Shown: positions 10,769-21,329 of the stretch, piece after piece
Position numbering within the stretch: the stretch's first letter is position 1
Layout of the letters: every line of letters starts with the position of its first letter
Source: Gnomoniopsis sp. IMI 355080
Taxonomy: Eukaryota > Ascomycota > Sordariomycetes > Diaporthales > Gnomoniaceae
Reading direction: 5' to 3'
Length of the DNA: 64,000 nucleotides
NCBI GenBank assembly: GCA_027946555.1
Contig: JAPEVC010000125.1
Span: forward strand, 41,627-105,626
Program-made: the position numbers and the translations under genes
The notes under the pieces: model-generated
Databases searched by the model: none
Seen by the model: only the letters and a program-made list of their open reading frames with translations
Told to the model about the DNA's origin: nothing

Positions 10769-12107
10769 ATGGATCTTGTGCTTCAAGTTGACCTCAAGAC
10801 TCAACTGAATTCCCTGAGTAGCTCGTTAGACGGCTGTCTGCCGTTGGACGAAGCCATCCACGATGGTATGCACAGCATTTGCGTTGGGCTCCTGTTCCCT
10901 GTCTAGGTATCTATCCACCTGCTGTCTTCTGATCTGACAAACAACCCCAGTTCTTCCAACAGGCACGGTCGTAAAATCTGTGTACAGTCACGGAGCATCC
11001 GCCTGGTCTTTTACATGCAAAATCGAAACAGAGGACGAAACCGGCAAGGCTGCTGCATACTTCGCCAAGGTATCACAAAACGGCTTCCTACTACCAACAC
11101 ATCATTGCGCACAAGCGCGAAGTGGCTGCACTCTTTTTCTCTCTCTCTTCTTGCTTTTACTGACATTCAAACAAGTACGTTGCAGGCGAATTAGGCCGAC
11201 GCCAGCTCGAGGGCGAGTTCACCGGCATGACGGAGCTTTACAGACTCGCCCCGGAACTCGTTATCAGACCCATCGCATGGGGTGCGTTGAAAAACGTGAA
11301 ACCCGCAAGCTATTTCCTCTTGATGGAGTTCAGGAACCTTGCCGATGGTTTGCCGAACCCGTATAAGCTGGGTGCAAGGCTCGCAGAGATGCACCGGAAG
11401 AGCAAATCCCCCACCGGCATGTTTGGCTTCGGTATTCAGACATATGACGGGGCTCGGCTGCAGTCTGTTTCTTGGGACCCGAGCTGGGCCTCCTTTTTCT
11501 CGAAGTTGCTAGGTGAGGCGTACCGGCAAGATACAGAGACGAATGGCGTCTGGCCCGAGATGGAGCTTATTTTCACACGAGTGCAATCCCAACTGATTCC
11601 GCGGTTGATTGGGGCAGTAGAGAAGGAAGGTATTGAGCCGTGCTTGATACATGGGGATCTCTGGGATGGTAATGTGGCGACTGATACGGATACGGGCGAC
11701 CCAGTGATATTCGACTGCGGAGTGTACTACGCCCACAACGAGATGGAGGTCGCCATCTGGCGGGCAGAACGACACGAGCTTCGGGAGAAAGTATTCAGAC
11801 GAGAGTATCTGCGAAACTTCGAAGCCAGTGAGCCGAAAGAAGAGTGGGATGACAGGAATCGACTCTACAGTGCAAAGACCAATTTCATGCACTCTGCCTG
11901 CTACGCAGGATCGCCTGCTCGACAACTGTAAGTTCTGATCTCGAACACCGAGCAGCAAGCGACAACTCACTCACCCTGGAACCCAGTGTATTCAACGATT
12001 TTCTATACCTAATAAAGAAATATGTTCCTTGGGATAATGGCTCGACGGAGTGGAAGCATATTCGTAGCCAGCAGAAGACGGGAATTACGAGCAGCGACAG
12101 CGAATGA
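10769..12107 (+). CDS. fructosamine/ketosamine-3-kinase family protein
   Basis: Predicted 362-aa kinase-fold protein. The family phosphorylates ketosamines on glycated proteins or small molecules, which leads to deglycation. Exons are 10769-10865, 10951-11069, 11176-11927 and 11987-12107. Seen: a small N-lobe with SHGASAWSFTCKIET (G-loop equivalent) and YFAK (ATP-binding Lys), ELGRRQLEGEFTGMTELYRLAP, RPIAWG, LLMEF hinge, and the catalytic loop LIHGDLWDGNV followed by VIFDCGVYYAHNEMEVA. The last block has DCG where many kinases have DPA. The third exon is taken to start after ACAAG at 11175, with a CTGAC branch point 12 bases upstream. The CAG at 11185 would put the frame out by one. The C-terminal exon (FNDFLYLIKKYVPWD) is typical. 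Function by family only. Confidence 0.86.
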
Positions 12108-12189
12108 AGGCATTTCTTGGCGATTTTGATACGATAGGCCTCGTGGCGCAGGAACCTAACGATGGCGAAGGCTGAAATTCTGGCGTTGA

Positions 12190-12426
12190 TGGAATTGGAA
12201 GCCTTCAGCTGTACGTATCAATGAGAGATATCATGCATTTTACAATGACGAGATGGAAGACGCGAGTAAAGCTGCCTTCCCTAGAATCCGCGACGAGGAG
12301 GCCTCGCTGTTGTTGGATCTTATTTCTCGCATATTTGTGTATGATGCAGCCAGTCGGCCCACTGCGGAAGAAATGGCTGCGCACCCTTGGTTCCAGCCCC
12401 AAGATCAGATGGACATGACAAGGTAG
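12190..12426 (+). pseudogene. 3' remnant of a protein kinase gene
   Basis: An open stretch ending in TAG encodes only the last part of a eukaryotic protein kinase C-lobe. FPRIRDEEASLLLDLISRIF is followed by VYDAASRPTAEEMAAHPWF, which is subdomain XI with its invariant Arg and the HPWF end. A stop at 12187-12189 precedes it. No N-lobe, catalytic HRD loop or DFG is found upstream, where the fructosamine-kinase gene ends 80 bases away. It is most simply a relic of a deleted or moved kinase gene. The final exon of an unrecognised kinase gene is less likely, because there is no room for the rest. Confidence 0.65.
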
Positions 12427-12850
12427 CTCTAGAACGGAAAAGTTCTCCTCCAGGGCTTCTAGACGAGCACAATGAGAGGCGAGCAGGAAACGAAATGTAT
12501 TGTTTAAGGCAACCTTGATAACAGGACGCTTCACTGGTCTTATTTTGAGCAACGCATTACGGGCCTAAGCGCAAAATTGACAAGGAAAAGGCGAGTAAAC
12601 GGAGGCATTCTTATTTACATATCGCTGTATGCCCAGAGCCCTAGAATGTCATGCAACCATAGTATTCTATAGATGCAAAGAGGTAAGCGAGTCGCACGGT
12701 GAATCAAACGGATTTTTAGATTACTTGATTGCTTGCAAGTGAATAGGGCGAACACCAGGACGTAGTGAAGGAATACTCCACGTCCGATTGATAAACCTAA
12801 GGGCTCTATCTTATCTAATTATGACGATTGAGGCCAACATAATGCGATTA
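12427..12850. other. intergenic, convergent 3' flanks
   Basis: About 420 AT-rich bases between the kinase remnant and the stop of the minus-strand STAND-like gene. No feature was recognised. Confidence 0.6.
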
Positions 12851-15141
12851 TCAATCATAGTCATCCCCATAGTGCCGCCTGCGTTTTACCTCGGACGTTA
12901 GTCTATATGAGCCAGAACGCGGAGAGACTGATACCTGCGAAAGATGGCGTTCCATCTCATAATTACCCATATCGTCTTCCACGCTAATGTTGTCTGCAGA
13001 AAGACTCAACACCCTGTCCGGGTGTTTGTCCTCCATCGTAAGCAAATCTGTCACCTCTGGGGCGCAGAGAGCCGAACTTGTCAGCATCACCTTGAAGATA
13101 GCCGGCAATTTGCCGTCTTGAACAGTCTCATGAAGGTATTCCAGGACTGTCATCAGATCCAACGACCACTCTTCGCTGTCAAATAGCGTGATGGAGTCAA
13201 TGATACAGAAGACTTGAGTACCCGCCTGGAATTGGTCAAGAAGCGACTGCAGTGTTTGGCAGAGTATCTCCAAGTCTTGGTCCTCGATGGCTTGAACAAT
13301 AGCGCGGTCGTCGAGGAAGTCCAGACTCAGATGGCCATCTCGCCGAAGGTGCATGAATACCTGCATGATAAGAGATCGAACAAGTCCCGTTGGTCCTGGG
13401 TTTGGATCCTGTGGGTGGACATGCAGGCCGCAGAAGAAATGGACGACGACGTCCTCGCGTCGAAGATTCATTAAACTCGTGACAAGCGTGGCGCAAAACA
13501 GTGACACGGCGGTGATCTTCTCCATGCCTGAGGTTGGCAGATCGGCAAGGACAAGAAGGAGGTCAGGGTAAGAACCTTTCATCCAGGCTAGGAATCGGCC
13601 TTGCTGGAGTAGGGATTGCACACGGCTCTGCGTCTTGGAGTCGAAGTCGCCTCGATACATGGAAATCTCTTTCCAATCACTGATTGGCTGGGCTATGAGA
13701 CCCTCGACGTCGGGTATTCCATCTTCGTTGGGGACTGGATCTGCAATGGCTTCACAGAAGTGCCGCTCATTGATGACTGCTCTTCTACGCCTGGGAGGAC
13801 ATCTCGGTCCGAGGTCGGTGAGATCTTGAATAGAAATGTCCTCTGGGTTTTGTTTTCGAGGTCAGCAATGATTTGACCACATTGTAACACAAGTTGAGCT
13901 TACTTTTCTGTGAGATCAGAGCGTCCATCAACGTATTCAACCATTCCGCTGCTGGTCCATCTGGGGCTGCATCGAGACAAGACTGTTTCTCAGTCCACGC
14001 CTGCATGCTCTCGAGCATGGCTGAGAACCTGTCCATTTTTTCGCCTTGTTCTTTGACAACTGAGCTGACATTGTGGAGCTCGCCTCTCTGGACGTCCATT
14101 TGACTATCCAGATGGCTAAGTCCCTGGCTCACGTAGATGGCCGTGTACTTGGTTGTTTTGTCTATTGTCTCTATAGACTGATCTCGAGCAATGTCCATGG
14201 CGGCCTTCAGTCTCTGGGTCTTTTCTGCCAAGAGCTGAAGAACGGAGCTGACGTCAGGTCGTTTCGTCCTCTGCGTCAGCTTTTTCCTCAATCCTCGCCC
14301 TGACCACGCATGAGTTTGTAGTTCGAAAATCGGTCGAATCTGCGTACGGTGTTGGCTTACAGAAATGCTCCTCTCTAGCAGTCAGAATGATCATGTCATT
14401 TACTGAGTCGACGATAGCCTGTTGCAGCTCGTCCAGAGCAATGGCCACTCCCGTATGTGATCGGAAGCTTCCTTTCAAAGGGCTAGCAGAGGTCATGGCG
14501 GTGTGGATGTCCTCAAAAGCCTGAGCTATCTTCTTCCGCTTGTCTACCGACCTCGCAGCCAGCTGGGACGAGTCTTGTTAGCTAATGCGGAGCTACTTTG
14601 GCTCAGGTAGTGGAGGTTAACCTTGAATATCACCGCAACCGCCGTCTTCACGACTGCCAATCCATATTCGTTCGGTATAACTTCACTCCACGCATCGACA
14701 ACCTCGGATGCGTTGCCGATTCCGTGCCAGATTCGATGCCATATTTCTTTCCCCTGCTTATCGTAATCTTTCTCAGCAGTAAGGACCTTGTCGGTGAGTT
14801 CGTCCCATCCCTCACACGTCGTGGCAATAGGCGTATAAAGACCAAGGACGTCTGGTAGGGCTGCTTCCAAGGCTGACAACAAGCTCTTTAATTGTCTATA
14901 ACCAATTGTTACCATTGCATTCCTCTCAATGGCACACCGTAGCTACTCACCTTTGCGTTGCTGGCTTGGCAGAGACAAATCGTCCTTGTTCTGAGTTGTA
15001 TGGAGGTGGATCTGGAACAATTTGACGAATCTCTTTGGCCTCGTGAGACTGAATAAACTCTGCTGTGACAGCTTTCTCAGCCGGGCCAGGCCTCTTCCAA
15101 TCCAAGGTGGCTGCTATCACGCTCTGGTTTGTCGAAGCCAT
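12851..15141 (-). CDS. fungal STAND-like P-loop protein lacking Walker A
   Basis: Predicted 684-aa protein. Exons are 15141-14951, 14895-14622, 14562-14361, 14299-13904 and 13842-12851, all GT-AG. Residues about 60-230 form an alpha-helical N-terminal module (LKSLLSALEAALPDVLGLY, EIWHRIWHGIGNASEVVDAW, VVKTAVAVIFKLAARSVDKR), which resembles the helical N-terminal domains of fungal NLR/STAND proteins. A helical linker follows, then an NTPase-like region. There, where GxxGxGKS/T is expected, the sequence reads LLLVLADLPTSGMEKITAV with no GK[ST]. A Walker B-like strand VFCIIDSITLFDSEEW is present, with D-S instead of D-D/E. No WD, ankyrin or TPR repeats follow; the end is basic (KRRRHYGDDYD). It is a member of a fungal group usually left as hypothetical. 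Its function is unknown, and ATP hydrolysis is unlikely. Confidence 0.75.
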
Positions 15142-16031
15142 GGTATCTACAACAAGACACAAGGCTGGACCCGCACTCTCCAAGGTCAGTGTGAAAAGGT
15201 ATTGGGCCGATGTTTACAGACCTCCCGCCCACAGGCTGACGTGGTCGGTAAACGACGTGCCAGTAAGTTCCCTAGCAGATGAATATACAAGTTTCGTGCC
15301 AGTGGGGCTGACAAGACAGCAACACTGGCGTTCTTGTTCGGGTTTATTCAGTTGTTTTGCCATACACGTTGTCTTGCAAGCTGGAGGGAGGCACAGATGC
15401 TCAGTGGTGTGTAGGCCAGACAGCTGTGTCAGGCATCCCATTCCGTCTGCCAGGGAGGTCACTCCTGACTCCACCTCGAGTGCATAATAATGCAATGGAG
15501 ACAGGGGAACGTGATTGTGCTGTGTCCGTGAATATACACTGCTGCCTAGTTATGGAGTAAGCAAGCCGTGCAGCACTAATGACAGCTGCAGCGCATTGTA
15601 GGGTTCTAAGTGGAGCGCCACATGGGATGCTGACAGCTTGCCCATCCACCGACGCTGCCCTAAGGTATGTGTAATCGCACCTTTTACTGCCCATTAAAGA
15701 CACGTCAGCTGAGCTGCAAAGGCATTGCTACTAATGCACGAGTCGTTGGAGGATGGCTTAATGGACCGCAAGGATTTGGTGGCCTGATTTTGTGCATGCT
15801 CACAGTCCTGGCTACCTAAGTTCTCAGCCCTCCCAAACGACCGTTGCTTGAGAACCTTCCGGTCTAGGATCTTGGTAGGCACCAGGATATAATTCGACCA
15901 GCGGTGCGCACCTTTCAACTTGACTCGGTACAGTCGGGGTCGAAACTTCAAATTCAAGATCCTTACAATCTCAGCCGGTCATCATTCTTCCTGTCACTAT
16001 CTCCGTAGTCGACCTTCTTTACGCGTTGACA
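15142..16031. other. divergent promoter region
   Basis: About 890 bases between the divergent STAND-like and AAA ATPase genes. No exon, repeat or RNA gene could be supported. Confidence 0.6.
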
Positions 16032-19000
16032 ATGGAATTTGAAAAGCCCATTGGCGCGAATGCTGTGCCAGTATATGGCACACAAGTTATCTCCAGCCAA
16101 TCAGAAAAAACACGGCCGACCAGCAACTCAGAGACGATGGGCAGCAATGGGATTAGCAGCGGCAATATCGACAGCTGCCAGTCTCACTCAGGACCTATTC
16201 CAACGCTCACCACTGATGACGAGGAGGATAACCAGACAGAAATGGAAGATGCCGCCCGTGAGACTGATGACAATCAGGAGGAGTCAAAGTCTGCTCAAGG
16301 CGATGTTTCTGTCGACGAGGACACACATAGTGAGAAGAGCGAAGACGAGGATTGGGATGAATGGCTCAAGAATCAGCCCAAGAAGACTAACATAAAGTGG
16401 AACAACTTTGAGGGTTTCATAAACCGCTTCGATCGTGATGAGGGGTTTGACATCATCGAAGTTCTCGTGGGACATCCGGACCACATGAGCAAAGAAGTAT
16501 CTCAAGAAAGACTGAGACGACGCCGCAGTAGGCAGGACACATCGCGAGGAAAGCATACGAGCGACACCGACTCTAGATTCATCCACCGAGTGAGGATTCA
16601 GTCTTCAGCTGTGCTCGGCGTTTTGAGTCGTCTGACAGCTCAAGACGATTGGAGCATTGATGAACCGCGCACCTTTTTACGACCATTTCAGACATTCTTC
16701 TATTCTTTTCCCCTTGCAAAGCAATGTCTGGAAATCCTAGAACGTAGGACCAACGAGAAGCAAAGTAACGACCAGGATGTAGGGCTCTACCCAGGGTCCT
16801 TGCCGAGAAGGGGGACTGCCATGGTCCCGACAGATCCCCATGAAAATCCGCTGCACAAGCTGAGCATGCCATCAGACGTGGACTTGGAAGAGATCGTCTT
16901 CGGGATTACCGACCTGAAGTCCGGGTTGGAACACATGAAACTCTACGTCGACTTTGTTGAACAATACATTATACCGATGTGGAGCGAGGCTGCAGGAAGC
17001 ACCAAGCAAAAAGTGCGTTTCTCGGACTTGCCAATGTATTTCAGACCGGGTGATATCCTGTACGAGCCGCAAAAAACCGGCGAGGATAAGGACAAGGCTG
17101 GTAAAGCTGGGTCCGATTATTCCAAGACCGGGAGCCTCGCTGTCTTTCAAAATTACTGGAAACTTTGTTTCGTGACCGTGGACGAATTTGACGTAGATCC
17201 ATTGAATGATATTGGGTCAGAAATCAAGAAGCGGGAGCTCACTTTGCACTCATTTCATGTCGACTATGACGGGGAGAGGTATGGACCCATGGACAGCAAG
17301 GCGACCATCACGGGTTACGAAGGTGAAAAGGACATCCGCAGCTTATTCATGTATCCATTGCGGTTTGAAACCGATTCGGCGGATACCCGAACTGAATTGG
17401 TAAAGCGGGCTGAGAGATTTCTCTTCTACATCAAGGAGAGGCATCTGTATTATGATGGGTGGACGTTGATTCATAATACTTACTCTGCAGACGCCACCAA
17501 AGATGAGAAGAAGCAAGGCGTCGAGCATATCGAAGGGGAAATCATCATCGACTTCAAAGAAGGTTTCCAGTCGGACGCCGAGTTCACCAAGCCTGTTCTT
17601 GACTGCCCAGCCGAACCTAAGGGACAAAGCGATTGGGGGAGGGACTACTTTGACGAAACCAGATGGTGGTCCGATAGAGCACGCTCAGGGCTGTTGGGGA
17701 GTCGGAGCGAGATTATACAGAGAAGTGAGCGCTTTGATGTGCTCCAATATACGCGCATGAAGCAGAAAGACAAAGTTCTCAGCGCCTTCGAGGAGAAAGA
17801 CAGAGTGACCGAATTCGGTAAGTTCCCTTCCTATCAAAGCCTCAGAGACATAGTGCGCCATGCGGTCGAGCATACCCGACGAAAGATTCAAAAGGCATCA
17901 ATTATCATATAGATTATGGACTATGGGCGGACCAAGTGGTCCAGAAGGGTGACACGGCAGCGCAATCGCAAGAGGCAACGACTCCCTGGGCACAATGCTG
18001 CAGGAACAACGGCCACACTGCTTTAACAATGAACGGAGATGCGCCAATACTCAACTAACTGGTTCAAAGATCAGGATCATATGCTTCTCTTTCCCCAACG
18101 CCTCATCGCCTACTCCTTCCGAGCCCGCAAATTCTTCGTTGCCAACGTCGATTCCATAAGCAAGATCTCGGCACCCAAAAATCCTTTCAGGGATCTGAAG
18201 ATAGAAGTGGAACACAAACGTATTTTGAAGAGTCTTGTCGGGACCCACTTCCAGAAACAAGACATCCGTCGAGAAAATAAAGATGTCATCTTGGATCAGG
18301 ACTTTATTCGTGGGAAGGGCTCGGGACTCGTAATTCTTTTGCACGGGGTTCCTGGCGTGGGAAAAACGACTACCGCCGAGGCTGTGGCGTTGAACAACAG
18401 CAAGCCGCTGTTCGCGCTTACTTCTGGAGATCTGGGGTCGACGCCGAGAGACGTAGAGAAAGCGCTCCGAGAAACGTTCCGCCTGGCTACGCTGTGGGAT
18501 TGTGTGCTACTATTGGATGAGGCTGATCTGTTTCTTGCGAAGAGGGATGTGGGAGATATGGAACGAAACTCGCTCGTCTCTGGTGAGTGTTTGGCGCCAG
18601 CCTTGATCAAAAAAGAACTCAGTACTAATTGTGTGTGGAGTGTTTCTTCGAGTGCTCGACTACTACGACGGCGTCTTGTTCTTGACGACAAATCGCGTTG
18701 GCACCGTGGACGAGGCTTTCCGTTCTAGGATCCACCTTACGCTTTATTATCCACCACTGAAGAAAAGACAGGCAATCGAAATATTCAAGGTCAATATACG
18801 CAGGGTCCAAGAGATTGAGAAATCCAAGGCTACTATGAATGAGAGCCGAGAAGGTGCTGGCCCACAAATACCTCCCATCGAGATCGACGAGCATAGCATC
18901 CTCAACTTCGCCACACAACACTGGGAAATTACACCCAAAAGTCGACGAGTAAGTCGAATAGCTGTTCTAGCCATTATGATTCTACTGACCCAATGTTTAC

Positions 19001-19711
19001 TAGTGGAATGGTCGACAAATTCGCAACGCGTTCCAGGTTGCCTATTCCCTGGTGCACTACAACCAAGTTAACCCAACCGCACCTCAATACGACGACTACG
19101 ACGATGAATATGACGATGAAGAAATGTATGAAGAGGATGATGAAGACGAACACGAAGCTTTTCCAAAAGTAAAGACAGTAGATGGGACAACAGTTGCTTC
19201 TCCCGGCCACCCGCAGGAGCCCCGAGCCAAACTCGATAGCTACCAGTTCGAAATCGTCGCGCAGTCCATCCGCCGCTTCGACAAATATCTCGAGTTCACG
19301 CGCGGACGAGACTCAGAATATGCGAAGAACAAGAACCTGCGTAGGGATGATTTCTCGGAGGATGAATTCGAAGATAGGTCTCCAAGAGGCAGCGGGCGTT
19401 TCCTCGATCCACGATCACCACGACCAGATCCCCGCAGAGGTCCGGGTCGGTCGCCTGCGCCTCCGGGATACTTGGCGCCCACCTCTGGGCGTGACGAGAA
19501 CTTGCATCGTGATCCTACCGGCGAGAGGCGCGAGAGGCCGAGAGGCGATGCACGGACTCCGGAGCCGAATGACTTCGAGGACGACTACGTGGAGGAGACA
19601 TCAATCAACCGACGGAGACGAGGAGGGGCTCTGGAGGGAGCCGCTCTCCGGAGCAGGCAGCGTGCATACGAGGACGATTACGGGTACTCAGGTCAAGGCA
19701 GATACCGGTAG
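16032..19711 (+). CDS. fungal AAA+ ATPase with N-terminal DUF7025-type domain
   Basis: Predicted 1104-aa protein. Exons are 16032-17817, 18070-18582, 18641-18948 and 19004-19711. The acidic disordered N-terminus (to about 120) precedes a DUF7025-like region (GDILYEPQKTG, LTLHSFHVDYDGERYGP, ITGYEGEKDI, HIEGEIIIDF). The AAA domain has Walker A GVPGVGKT (688-695), Walker B LLLDEAD (742-748), sensor 1 TTNR and the Arg finger region FRSRIH; WNGRQIRNAFQ sits in the lid. The last about 210 residues are low-complexity, Asp/Glu- then Arg-rich. The first intron is long (252 nt), placed by a perfect GTAAGT donor and a CTAAC branch point before AAAG. It removes a segment with in-frame stops and joins EF to DQDHMLLFPQR as in relatives. 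The ATG at 16032 is the first Met. Its cellular role is unknown; the family is expanded in filamentous ascomycetes. Confidence 0.88.
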
Positions 19712-20150
19712 CTGTGAAGGAGAGGGAGGCTACTAATTCTGACACCGTCCATCCAATAAGTTTTCTCACGCCCTCCTATGCCTTAACGCCGCCCATGTTT
19801 ATTGGAAGGGTCAAGATGTAGAAGTATGGACAATCTATCTCTACAACGCAACCAACTGTTTAAAAAGATTACAAACAATCTCAAAATGAGTGTAACAACT
19901 CTAGTGTAGTATGCAATATGTGCTGTTTATAGCTTCATTTCCCGCCTGCGAAAAGGAATCTGACCCCAGCGCGAGTTTGAAAGCCCCATGAGCCCTCGAC
20001 CCCGACTAGCTCGCGATCGGCAGGAGTCTCAGTGTTGTCATTCGAATCCGAAGAGGTCCGTCGGGCCCGCCCATTGCTCCTGTCTACAGTTTCTGTTGTC
20101 GTGAGGAAGCAGTCCGACGCAATTCGACAGTTAAAATGCTAACAAGGCTG
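19712..20150. other. intergenic, convergent 3' flanks
   Basis: About 440 bases after the AAA ATPase stop. No feature was recognised. Confidence 0.55.
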
Positions 20151-20822
20151 TCAGCCACTGATATCCGCAAAGGACTTTAGCTCTGGTTGTGACTCTGGCT
20201 CAGGGGCATGGACCAGAGATCGGAGGCGGCTAGCCTCTGCCACGAGGCTCTCCTCCTCAAACTCCTCCTCGGTCATGGCCAGAAACCACTGGAGTCGGGC
20301 GGCGCGGGGGAGAGGTGGCATTAATGACGGTGGCGGCGAGGGTTGGCGGCAGGTATTGCCCTTGGAGTTGTACGCGCACGAAGCGCAGCCGGCGAAGACG
20401 GGAAGGGTATGGTTGGGCTTGGTTGACGCGTGCGAGCACGCCGCAAAGATGCCGTTATCCATCTCGCAATTGTTGCACGGTATATTATTGACGAGGTTAG
20501 CGGCCTACGCTAACGTTACCTTTAGCCGCTGGTTCTTGCGGCTGGCACCGCTAGCATAGAGGAATCTTTTATAGGCGTGTAGGGCTAACGCATCGTTAGC
20601 AGTAGGCAAAACTGTAAGGAAGTTAATGTCGGGGTTGCCGATAAGTTTACCGCCGGGAAAGGCGGCGCGAATAGCCTTAAGGGCCCTAGCCACGTCCCAG
20701 GTTGTCGTTATTGTCGGTGGTGATGGTGGTGGCGGCGGCGGCGATGATGGTGGAGGAGGAGAGGATGTGCAGGGCTGGGGAGAGCCAGGAAGGACGTCTG
20801 GTACGTCATAAATTGAAGCCAT
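20151..20822 (-). pseudogene. broken lineage-specific gene with a Cys-rich (DUF3716-like) motif
   Basis: One reading frame runs from ATG 20822 to a stop at 20151 but is interrupted by TAG at 20505-20507. The first 105 codons carry a Pro-rich leader (PPPPSSPPPPPP) and a block LKAIRAAFPGGKLIGNPDIN, then LTVLPTANDALALHAYKRFL. After the stop the frame continues with a Cys array, CNNCEMDNGIFAAC then GCASCAYNSKGNTC, which looks like the zinc-binding Cys pattern of fungal DUF3716-type proteins, and an acidic tail (EEEFEEESL). The 15 bases from the only GT donor to the TAG are too few for an intron. TA-rich codons around the stop would fit RIP-type decay. Alternatives are read-through, a sequencing error, or two short genes. 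Confidence 0.55.
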
Positions 20823-20894
20823 CGTGGGTAGGATTCATGATGGCGGGAATTTTGATTGAAAAAAAAGGAAGGAAGGCAAACGTGTGGTGGTGGT

Positions 20895-20925
20895 GAGAAG
20901 GCGTATACGTTAGTCTGTGTACGCT
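20895..20925. repeat. degenerate copy of the GCGTACAC inverted element
   Basis: GAGAAGGCGTATAC followed eight bases later by GTGTACGC resembles the perfect element at 21156-21187 (GAGAAGGCGTACAC ... GTGTACGC). It is one base off in the left arm. The same left flank GAGAA is shared. Confidence 0.5.
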
Positions 20926-21159
20926 GAGTGACCCCCTGGCGAGATCGCCAAGATGATGAACGATTATCAGCTCTGATGCTCTTTGACTGTCACGAATGCT
21001 CACTGATGATCACTGAACTTCTGTGATGGCTCTCTCTTGTTGTGTCTGTCTAAAGTAAAAATGAGCAGGTAGGGAGCGGGAACGATGGTCTGTAAACAAA
21101 CCATGGTTGAGCACCCAGTGGCTCTTTCCCTCCCTACAAGGCCTAATAAGATCGCGAGA

Positions 21160-21187
21160 AGGCGTACACAGTTTATTGTGTACGCCT
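21160..21187. repeat. perfect 11-bp inverted repeat
   Basis: AGGCGTACACA (21160-21170) and its exact reverse complement TGTGTACGCCT (21177-21187) are separated by six bases (GTTTAT). It could form a hairpin, serve as a palindromic protein-binding site, or be the end of a degraded mobile element. Confidence 0.7.
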
Positions 21188-21329
21188 ATCTAAGATGCTG
21201 ATGACATCGCCTGTGGTCCTCTGTAGTCTAAAAATGTGATTATGTATTAAATAAATTAGCACTGCAAGCATTCTGTTTGATGCGACCGTGTCAAGAGAAT
21301 CTCCACACAGCTCTGTACAATTAAGCTGA

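Larger units (their letters stand above)
20823..21329. other. intergenic with inverted repeat sequences
   Basis: About 500 bases with no coding signal. It contains two related GAGAAGGCGTA-type elements, described separately. Confidence 0.55.
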
